Below are positions 55,330-64,000 of a stretch of 64,000 nucleotides of DNA, piece after piece. This DNA is from Hyparrhenia diplandra (Eukaryota > Streptophyta > Magnoliopsida > Poales > Poaceae), in assembly GCA_015847255.1 (NCBI GenBank), contig JADLZK010013189.1, positions 310,001 through 374,000 of the forward strand, written 5' to 3'. The notes beneath the pieces are model-generated. The model ran no database searches, had not been told where the DNA came from, and saw nothing but the letters and a program-made list of their open reading frames with translations. Positions within the stretch are counted from its first letter, which is position 1; the number at the start of each line of letters is the position of its first letter. Made by a program: the position numbers and the translations under genes.

Positions 55330-57340
55330 ACGAATATACAAGGGCCCTCAGAGCTGCACGGTGAGGATAGATATGCGTGTGCAGTGCAGTTGTGTAATGG
55401 CAACAGCCACCCAACACCCAACCGTCGACCGTTTCTACCTAGTGCTGCTGCCGCGTCTAGTTTCCACGCCTGTCCATGTCTTAATTTGCCTGTCCATGCT
55501 CGATCGATCTACAACCACATCTGTCAGTGTCTGTGTGTCACCACTCCAGCCCACTCGACTCGACCAAGATTTCATAAATTACCTATATATCCTGCCGCTA
55601 TATATTACAACTGTGGTATTGGTGGCTGTAACTTAATTGTAAGGGAGTCACTATATATTGTCTCTCCATCCGTAAAAATCAAAGTATACCACAGTTGACA
55701 AATGCAAATAGATCGAGTTGAAGAACTGCCTGGTGTTCTATAGTCAAACAAAAAGAGGTGGTCGCGTTCGCTTCCTGACTGACGGCTTCGGTTGACTGCA
55801 ACTATGAATATTCCTACATGAACGAACGATCGATCAGATGAATCAGAAATAATGCACGGGAAAACTGCAAACCATCCTTGATTTTTCTGCTACCAGTCGT
55901 CGATGGTGCGTTTGAATGTAGGAAATATATATATATGTGTGACGGAAAATGTCTCCCGTGTTCCTTGTCCTGAACAAGCTTCCACTGCAAGAGGTGAGAC
56001 CTCTCTATACCTTCATTTCAGTACTGTACCATTCAAAGTTCCACAAACATATGCCAATTGGGTGAAAGAACACGTATAATCTCTCCTCATCGTCCCAAAA
56101 CAAAAAAAAAAATTACGTTTGCCCTAATAAAAGTTACTATATATATTTTACATGAAAGTGTGGTGAAAAAATTCGGTTGGCACTCACAGTCACACGGACA
56201 ATGTTGATAACGATATCTCATCTCACTTGATGGTAACCCAGGCCACAAGTAAGTACGGCCTCCGAGATAAGCAATGCAAAAGAGCTCGTGCGTCAAAAAC
56301 AATGACCCCACTGTCAGTTAGAGTCTGAAGCAAGATATTTTTTGAAAGGTCACCCTTGCTTTATTTTAAACTATCCAGGGCACCCGCAATGGTATAAAGA
56401 GCAAGTGTTATAATACACACAAGCAGTTCGCTTATAAGATTCTTTTCTGTACCTTCTTCCAGTCTACACATACAGTAGTTAGCTATTTCTAATTAATACA
56501 GGACCACTTGTCTATCTCACATATGTTTCCGGCTTTTTTTTGTGCCTGTGCCTAGTTGTAAGTTCTTACACCGCTTGTCCTCTCTTTCTCTCCTCCACAT
56601 AAGATTTTTATGCGCTTAATACTTGCTTCTATGCCAGTTACTAGCACTAAAAACCAGTTTGTCCAATAGTGCTATTTTTTTAGCAACGCCGCCTCATAGC
56701 ACAATAAGGCTCACTCGACACTCGTAATATTGGAATGTGTGTATGAGATTAGCTTTTGATCTAGAGCTACCTTTTTTATCCTTTTGTTAAAATAGGAAGT
56801 TAAAAGTGAATTTATGAGATAGCCATTGTGGCCTGTGGGTGCCCTCACTGTCTCATTGGTCACGTCACTACCACACTCATAGATACGTACATACATAGCC
56901 ACATCATGCATAGTCCAACCGTACAGTGTCACAATCTCCATCAAAATCAACTCTTTTTACAAACACGAAAGAAAATCCTTAGAATCATGAGAAATATAGT
57001 ACACTACACTAGCTAGAAACCACTGCCACTTTTCACAGGTCACCCTTCTACCACATCACCACACTACTAACAACACATTCACATTGAACACAAGTTGTTG
57101 AGCAGTGCAACACTGCAACCACACACACACACACACACCGCGTCCCACACGACACGGTTGAATTGAGGCGCGTCGTCAAGGCGATAGAACCCATGCCGCC
57201 ACCGTCGCCACCGCCGCCGGAGGAGGAGAAGCCGCTGCCACTGCCACGGCCAAAGCCAGCAGAGCCAGAGCCGCCGAAGCCCAAGCCAAAGGGCCCGGAG
57301 CCGATGCCCAAGCCGGCAGGGGCCGTTGCCTGAGCGGGAC
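55330..57340 (-). repeat. Inverted copy of the 35.6-39.7 kb block
   Basis: Read on the minus strand, it matches 35632-36119 (left of the MITE) and then 36650-37620 and 38600-39600: AACACTGACAGATGTGG-type, GACGCGGCAGCAGCA, TTGGTTTAGAGC-region neighbours, GCCAACCGAATTTTTTCACC and TGACACTGTAC. It has neither the SINE nor the TA-flanked MITE of unit 1. It forms the upstream region of the RING gene. Confidence 0.8.
57119..57139 (+). repeat. CA microsatellite upstream of the RING gene
   Basis: About ten CA units stand where the inverted copy near 35815-35822 has only a TGTGTG stub, so it expanded or contracted after duplication. Confidence 0.8.
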
Positions 57341-57461
57341 GGCGACCCCGGCGGCGTCGTCACGTCCCCACCGGACCTCCCTCTGCGGCGACACCTGCTC
57401 CGGGCCATGCGTCTACTCACCCCACTGCCAGCCACCGCCTCCGCCGTCCCGTGGAGCCACC

Positions 57462-58442
57462 GTGCACCTCCGCTCCAGCCGGCTGCCAACCCCGCTCATC
57501 GCGCTCTCGGCGTCGCTTCTTACCGTCTCCGCGGTGCTCCTGCTCGCGCTGCTCGTCCACCGCCTGGTGCAGCGGCGACGGCGGAGGCGGCGGGCGCGGG
57601 ACGCGGCGCTGGCGGCGGCTCACCACGGCGAGGAGGAGGGAGGGGACACGGACACCAGGTGCTGGCTGGCGCCGTGGCGCAGGAGGTCGGCGACGAGGAG
57701 GCCGACGGCGGCGGCGTGCACCACGTGTGGTACATACGGACTAAGGGGCCTCGACGAGCGCGCCATCGCGGCCATCGCCGCGGTCGTGTACGACGCCAAG
57801 AAGCGCGGCGCAATCGGCCTCGGCGGAGGAGGAGGGAGAGCCGACGGCGACGGCGACGACGGGGACGACGATGGCAGCTGCGCGGTGTGCCTCGCGGAGT
57901 TCCGGGACGGCGAGACGCTGCGCCTGCTGCCGCGGTGCGGCCACGCGTTCCACCGCGGGTGCATCGACACCTGGCTCCGAGCTCACGTCAACTGCCCGCT
58001 CTGCCGCGCGCCCGTCCAGGTCTCCACCGCCGCCGCCAACAATCCTAACGCTGCGGCGCCGGCCGCGCCCACGGCCACGTCGGGGCGCCGGGAGCAGAGG
58101 AACCTTGTTGGCGCCGTCGGTGGCGTTGAGACAGAGGAGACCGCGCGCGGCGTCGGCGTGCCGGACCGCGGCGTCAGGCGGGCCGCGTCCATGGTGGCGC
58201 TGCCGCGGCGGGCGTGGCCAGACGTGTCACTACCGGCGCCGGCGTCGAGCAGTGGGCGCGAGGAGGACATGACGGGGCTCGGCAAGATCAGGCGGTTTTT
58301 CAAGTTCTCGGACGCGCTGGACATGACCGGAATCGGGGTTGAGCGGTCGGTCTCGTTTGGCGCCGGGAGCTGGCAGCGCTTGCCGCCAAGGTCGGGGCCC
58401 CCGGCCGCCGCCGGCGTCAGCGCTGACGAGACGTCACAGTGA
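57462..58442 (+). CDS. ATL-type RING-H2 E3 ubiquitin ligase; true start unresolved
   Basis: The open frame ends TGA at 58440-58442. Counting from 57462, residues 12-33 are hydrophobic (one membrane span), followed by an Arg-rich stretch, the GLD motif of ATL proteins (97-99, GLRGLDERAI) and a RING-H2 domain with C140, C143, C159, H161, H164, C167, C178 and C181 and the conserved W171. ATL ligases are membrane E3s that pass ubiquitin from an E2 to targets, often in defence or hormone responses. The C-terminal 150 residues are Ala/Arg-rich without a domain. No in-frame ATG exists: the frame is open back to 57162, position 57462 is GTG, and the nearest good ATG (57193, MPPPSPPPP) is in another frame and stops at 57331. 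A 5' frameshift or unusual start is implied. No intron is seen, as usual for the family. Confidence 0.85.
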   Translation: MHLRSSRLPTPLIALSASLLTVSAVLLLALLVHRLVQRRRRRRRARDAALAAAHHGEEEGGDTDTRCWLAPWRRRSATRRPTAAACTTCGTYGLRGLDERAIAAIAAVVYDAKKRGAIGLGGGGGRADGDGDDGDDDGSCAVCLAEFRDGETLRLLPRCGHAFHRGCIDTWLRAHVNCPLCRAPVQVSTAAANNPNAAAPAAPTATSGRREQRNLVGAVGGVETEETARGVGVPDRGVRRAASMVALPRRAWPDVSLPAPASSSGREEDMTGLGKIRRFFKFSDALDMTGIGVERSVSFGAGSWQRLPPRSGPPAAAGVSADETSQ

Positions 58443-60713
58443 ACTTTGGGATCGATGAAGGTTGGCAAAGTTGCAGCAGCTTTGGGAGTTGAGAGCTTCA
58501 AGGCCGGGGTGAAGGTTGGTGTTGGTTTGCAAAGTTTTGTGTGCCACATGGGAAGGTAAAAAATGTCATCTTTCCAGGTTTCGTGTAAAATCATTATTAC
58601 AAGTATGCATCTCGTGAGTTTGTGCATGTACTGCAGAGCGTCAGAAATTGTAAATAAGAATTCCTGACAAAAGAAGTTTTGTGTGCGAAATCACTGTACG
58701 CATACATGTGTAAGATAAAACAGATCACTCCTGTTCGATGTGGTTACAGAATTTCTGAAAGATATGATTAGCGAACTGAAAGGTAAGATCTCTAGTTTTT
58801 CTGTATCCATCATGATCAAGACCCACCCATTACAAGTCTTGTATGTCTTTGATCTTTAAGCTGCTGCTGCAGGAATAAGGACTGAACATTAGTCTCAAAT
58901 TCTCAATCTAGTTGAGATTCAGGTGCAGACTGTTCACTGTTCAGATTCTCATATAAACTTTGAAGGAGATGAATAGCAAGTGGATCATGCCAATTGCCAA
59001 CTTTTAAGGAATGTGTTCTGTTCCCATCCCAATCCGGAATGGATGGATGCTATCTATCCCAAATCCGAACCCCATTCACCAAAAAGTGCATTGTCTTGCA
59101 ACTAGAGGCCTTATTAAATTTGCCTGCTCAGATCAGGATTTTGGACATTCCATCTGACAGGCCACCTCACCTGCCCTGCCATTCTGGACATTCTCACATA
59201 AACTTTAGATACTGAAAAGTGGCTGAAAATTGAAGCTGAAGAGCAGTGTGCACACTGTAGCATTTTTCGTTTGTATGTGTCAAATATTGTCCAACCATGT
59301 GCTAACTATCTCAAAAGATTCGTCTCGCTACATACATCCAAACTGTGCAATTAGTTGTTTTGTTTACCTACATTTCATTCTCCATGTATTCGTCTTTTGC
59401 TACATTTAAGGATTCGATATGACTGAAAGTTTGGATGGTTGTGTCCAAACTTTGGTGAACTAAACACACCTAAGGTGAATTACTTGTCGACCATACCAAC
59501 TAGGGAATTTGTTCTATTCCCATCCCAATCCAGAATGAATTGGATACTATCCCAAGTCCCAATCTTATATACCAAAAGGAAATCCAATTCCAAGCATTGA
59601 ATTGCACCTCAAGGTTCAAGGCCTTGTAAAAATTTTGCCTTGTCAGGTCAGGATTCTGGACAAAGTTCCATGTGACAGGACACCTCACCTGCCAGCCTTG
59701 CCAACATGTCTCTGTCAGGGTACTAACACCTCATTAAAAAATGATGCTTCCGTTTGCAATGCTAATGGTGTGAGGTTAAAGTAGGCAGGGTAGGCAGTTC
59801 TGCCCAGTCGCCTCTGCATCAATTGTTTGGACCGGACGGTTGTTGCAGGTCGTTGTTGGTCATCAAATGAGATGTGTGCCACTGCTGCTGGCTAGTATGG
59901 GTGAAGCTTCTGTCTTCTGAGATGAAGCAAGACACAGAGCAGATATCACCTTCAACTTTTGGCATTGGGTGCAGAAGTGACATTTTTTTTTCTTGTAAAA
60001 GTTTTAGGTGCACCTCTCACAAATTCTTTTTTGGTTCGTTCAGGATAAGGGTCATGCAAACCTTTTTGAGATGTCCGTTCTTGAAGCAACCTTTTTGGTC
60101 TCACTGTGTCAGAAGATCTCATTCAGAAGTATTGTTGAGCGTAGTGCACTGCTGGGCACAACCGTGTGCACAAAGGTGAAACCTTTCGGTTCAGCAGACA
60201 TATCATAGAACAAGAAACCGACACAAAAGTTGCTCCTTAATTCCACAAAGAGAGGTGTATAGCGTCACAACTCACAGCACCCTTTTCTCATCCAGTCAAA
60301 AGATTGGCATCACATGTGTATATATAAGCACCCATAAGCTATCTGCCATTTTTAAGAAATTTTTTGTACAGATTTAATACATATACATAATGAATTATTT
60401 TCGCATACAAAATAAATTGTTTCTGAACTCTCTATATTGGACTCTCGAGACAATCTCTTTGCAGTACAAGTGCAGCATGAAGAAACATACAGATGACTAT
60501 CACTTGTGGCCATCAACTTAATTACAAAACTTTGACAACATGAGTACAAGACCCTTTTTACTACAAACATGACAGGGCTCAATGCCTTTTGTTGTACTGT
60601 TGTCCTTGAGAAATAATAAAGTTGACCTAAGTCCAAAATTTGTTCAATCACTGAAGCAATACTACTAATATGTCCAGTAGAGTAGATCAGTCAGGGCTGA
60701 ACAGAAATCTATC
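58443..60713. other. 3' flank and convergent intergenic region
   Basis: The RING 3' region is followed by AT-rich DNA. Two diverged direct copies of about 190 bp lie at 59005-59195 and 59502-59705 (TTCCCATCCCAATCC, GACAGG-CACCTCACCTGCC). Between them, GTGAACTAAACACACC near 59455 resembles a common grass transposon end. No gene is supported. The SEC12-like gene converges from the right. Confidence 0.5.
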
Positions 60714-62942
60714 TCAACGTGGCAACATTGCCAAAATGTCTTCTTTGTGTTGCATACAGTAGTACACCAAAATTGCAAGAACAATGATTAGTAGCATGGG
60801 CCATATGCTTGTTCCTGTCAGGACACAATCATCCAATTTTAGTATAGGGCTTGCAAGGAATGGCTGGGAAAAACAAATCTATGAATTCAAGATGCAATAT
60901 ACCATTACTCTTTGGGGCCCCAACAGACGTCACCCTTGCAGAAGAGTCAAAGGAAGTTGACAGCAATGTTCTAAAATGATGTAAAGCAACTACATTCAGA
61001 AATTGCATTTTCTTTAGATTCATCAACTCAGAGTTAAAGATACTAACCTTGAATCCTGAGAGAAGGCCAGTGTAGTAATAATACCAAGATGAGCCTTTTT
61101 AACTGTTACAAGTGTCCGCATGTCTTTTTGAGCCAACTACGATGATGCTTCCTTCAATTGTTCCACTATAACCAAAGGCAGACAAATAAAATTCTCGAGA
61201 AATACATCCATGTTAACTGCACAAGATGATTAATAAATAAAACCAAGGGCATCTTTCCAATCTCACATTGCAAGAAAAGCACCATTGGGTGACACAGCAA
61301 AAGCTGAAATTGCCTCACGAAGTTATTTTTTTTTGATCCGATTCTTGTCCATGAGGTAGTATTCCAAGATACTATTTTTCCATAATCACCTAAAAAAGCA
61401 AATATTATTCAGGTAATGTCAGACCTTGAGCTTGTTGCCTAATTCAATTTGTAACTTGGTCAACTTCATCTTAATGTCACCTTGCATTGTTGTTATAAAT
61501 AAGACGCGGACTGTTGTCAGTCTTATTACAGAATCTGCAGAATCCAAATATTTCCCCTGAAATGTACAGATCAAACTCTCTTCAAACAAGACACAAAATC
61601 ATTAAAATAATGCATTTCATCCAAGAAAGGAACTCACTGCTTCTCTTGGCAGACTAGCTACAGCTTCAGATGACTGCAAATCCCCACACTCTACATGGGC
61701 CACTGCTCCTATTCACAGCAAGAAACTTATCGCCGGAACTGAAAGCATGGAGAAAAGCAGACGAGCCCATCAGTAGCGCACAACCAATATTCAAGTGGGA
61801 GGAGAGGGTTTAACGGTCATTTACTTACCTGATGGTAAGATCCTTAATTGATGTTTTAGTATCAGTTTCTGTGAGAACAGATGCCATGGCAGGCCACTTG
61901 AAGACTCTTAAATGCCCATCCTACAAAAAGAATAGAAAGAAACGAAAGCATGTCAATAACCTTAAGATTTCAGTACCAAAACAGAAGCTCCAAGAGAAAC
62001 AAGAAAATCACATGGAACCATGACAAAAACCTCAAAGCACAAATGCAAGACCACACTGAGAAGTAATCTACTTAAATGGAGGCAAACCAGATTTGCCTTG
62101 TTATAATGTAGAAGCAAGATTAGTGCTCAAAAGACTGTTCTGCCAGTAGGAAACCACTACTAATAGTAGATAAAACTTATCAAAACTGATAAGCGGATCT
62201 TTGCTTTTTAATGAAAAATTAAGCTGAAAAAATCTTATTCAAAAACTGCATTGGCTGTACTTTCTAGCCAAAGACTTTGTACCATACTACCATGTCGACC
62301 ATGAAACAAGAATCCCTTTGGCCAAAATAAACAATATGCATCCACCTTTTCAGATACCTCAACTCACTATCAGAATACCCCATACATAATATTAATATTG
62401 TACTAAATGAGTATCAAGTTGCCAAAACAAGCTAATTGTTGGGGCACATTAATTGGTATTAAAAATTCTTGCTTACGATGACCATAATTTGTAGTATCTG
62501 CATGATGCCATGAAGGATATAATTTTAGTACACGTAGAAGTTACCAAGCTAACATATCTTTCTAGGCATTTTGTTTCCATTTATGGTGTCAGACTCAGAA
62601 GGACAAATAAAGCTGAAAGTTAGAAACTTAGAATGCATTCCAAACTAGGTACTCAAAGTGCCTATAGTCTTCCCTTAAGAAAAAATGCCAAATAGGAAAG
62701 GAAGTAAAAAGAAGCTAACTAAACCTACCAACAAGAGTTACAAAAAAAAAAAAGTAAGATTAAATGGAAAAGGTACATAATGTTAACTGACCTCACCACC
62801 AATGGCAAGTATTGAACCTTCAGCACTGAAGGATACAGACAATTGCAAACCAACATCTCTCAGCTCCGCTAAAGCTTCCTGGTCTGGCTCCAAAGCCAGG
62901 TTCTGTGGTCCCTCTCCTTCCTGTGATTCCCATCGATACAAC
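60714..62942 (-). pseudogene. SEC12-like (PHF1-like) WD40 membrane protein, 3' exons with several indels
   Basis: There are eight exons on the minus strand: 62942-62792, 61920-61829, 61738-61638, 61556-61481, 61389-61267, 61165-61048, 60970-60903 and 60814-60714 (stop 60716-60714). They encode LSVSFSAEGSILAIGGE, DGHLRVFKWPAMASVLTETD, KIVSWNTTSWTRIG, GTIEGSIIVVGSK, STSFDSSARVTSVGAPKSNG and a C-terminal membrane span (SIWPMLLIIVLAILVYYCM) with a short tail. This matches SEC12-type ER proteins, which promote SAR1 loading or phosphate-transporter exit (PHF1). Exons 3-6 need corrections at single bases: insertions in the GGGG of exon 3, in exon 4, two in exon 5 (one in an A-run) and one in exon 6, plus a probable loss at the exon-3 donor. 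Splice sites are otherwise good. Upstream exons lie beyond the window. Confidence 0.82.
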
Positions 62943-64000
62943 CTACATGAGTGTTTTTATAGTTAAACTTATGAAAAGCAAACTTTTCAACCAAGTTTAA
63001 TTATTTACTGTTCACATGAATACGAAAAGAGACAGCATTACCTTTTGTAGAATATAAGATTAGATAAGGTACGTTTTGTAGCTGCTACTTTCTGAACCAC
63101 AAAGGCACAAACACTGAAACACATATACTAACAACTAAGAAAGTCCAAAGCATACTTCATGTTAGACCACGAAAACCAGATGGTAAGCAATTTAATTTAG
63201 TTACTAAGGAAACAGGAAAAAATCAAGCATGCCTAAAATATCACCTTTTACTAGCAAGAATCAACAGTAGACAAGCTATCTTCTTGAATAATATGGTTTA
63301 GGCTATGTACCAGGAATTCACAAATACCTCCACTTCAGCTATGCCACTTATTCCTAGCAAGATTTGACATTAGATTTTACCTTCCTGTTGGAGTAGTCTA
63401 TATTGAATACCAATCATTAGGCCATTATCTAAACTCGACAGTGAAGGGCACAAATGTATCATGTTCAGATCATTTGTGCAGATCAGAATTCAATACCAAC
63501 CAATACATTAGCCAGACTACAGGAGCAAACGAAATGCAGGGTACAAACACATCTATACTAATAACAACTAAAAAAGCCCAAGTATGCTCTATGTTAGACC
63601 ACAAAAAACCGATGGTAAGGCATTTAATTACTAAGGAAACAGGAAAAAATCAAGCATGCCTAAAATATCACCTTTTACTAGCAAGAATCAACAGTAGACA
63701 AGCTATCTTCTTAAAAAATATGGTTTAGGCTAAAGGCTATGTACCAGGCAACTCACAAATACCTCCACTTCAGTTATGCCATTTATTCCTAGCAAGATTT
63801 GACATTAGATTTTACCTTCCTGTAGGAGTAGTCTATATTGAATACCAACCATTAGGCCATTATCTAAACTCGACAGTGAAGGGCACAAATGTATCACGCT
63901 CGGATCATTTGTGAAGATCAGAATTCAATACCAACCAATACATTAGCCGGGGTACATGAGGAAACGCAATGCAGGGTAGATACATACCCAAAAAAAAAAA
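62943..64000 (-). other. Intron of the SEC12-like gene (partial)
   Basis: There is no coding block in frame with the next exon. It contains a tandem duplication listed separately and ends in an A-run at the window edge. The branch and acceptor (CACTCATGTAG before the exon at 62942) are on the minus strand. Confidence 0.55.
63115..63978. repeat. 432 bp tandem duplication in the intron
   Basis: GTTAGACCAC at 63161 recurs at 63593, and long blocks such as AAACAGGAAAAAATCAAGCATG, CTCGACAGTGAAGGGCACAAA and GAATTCAATACCAACC repeat in order with few differences. The units are about 63115-63546 and 63547-63978. A 95-codon plus-strand frame across the junction is not a gene. Confidence 0.85.

Noticed and set aside
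57326..58048. 240-codon plus-strand frame overlapping the RING gene
   Set aside because: It is a GC-rich shadow frame. The frame at 57462-58442 carries the membrane span, GLD motif and complete RING-H2 ligands.
63441..63728. 95-codon plus-strand frame near the window end
   Set aside because: It spans the junction of a tandem duplication inside an intron of the minus-strand gene and has no protein-like features.

Overview
The window is nuclear DNA of a grass, most likely a rice relative (Oryza). The evidence is spliced genes with GT-AG introns, nested LTR retrotransposons, Helitron, hAT, Harbinger, SINE and LINE insertions, and a chimeric dirigent-jacalin lectin, an architecture known only from monocots. 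Most of the 64 kb is transposable-element sequence. Only a few host genes are recognisable and nearly all of them are damaged.

Layout. 1-7346: right-hand part of a Tat-lineage Ty3/gypsy element (end of pol, spacer, antisense ORF, 3' LTR). 7347-9820: intergenic. 9821-14698: complete but decayed chromovirus (Ty3/gypsy with chromodomain) with LTRs and a target-site duplication. 14699-22600: non-coding, with a tandem duplication of Helitron-like 5' ends, a Harbinger-like element and, in the sister copy, its probable excision footprint, then a candidate 3 kb Helitron. 22637-26612: dirigent-jacalin gene with four exons, a hAT element in intron 2 and one frameshift. 27465-28297: long near-perfect palindrome. 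28480-29210: tRNA-Ala(AGC) segment. 31657-35601 (minus): BAHD acyltransferase pseudogene split by a 5'-truncated LINE. 35632-40560: copied RING-gene upstream DNA followed by two tandem 1.9 kb units, each ending in a tRNA-Ala(AGC)-like sequence. 41809-53422: nearly complete second Tat element. 55330-57340: inverted copy of the 35.6-40 kb block. 57462-58442: ATL-type RING-H2 E3 ligase. 60714-62942 (minus): 3' exons of a SEC12-like (PHF1-like) WD40 membrane protein with several single-base indels, preceded by an intron holding a 432 bp tandem duplication.

How parts relate. The two Tat elements share an unusual plan: pol on the plus strand and a separate gene on the minus strand between pol and the 3' LTR, each with its own minus-strand TATA box. 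The BAHD pseudogene and the RING gene sit behind inverted copies of the same upstream DNA, with the second Tat element between the two copies. Paralogous blocks serve as natural empty sites, so several insertions (SINE, TA-flanked MITE, Harbinger element, LINE) can be read directly.

Limits. Boundaries and similarities were judged by eye, without alignment or database search. The frequent single-base indels in host genes may be real pseudogene decay or uncorrected assembly errors.
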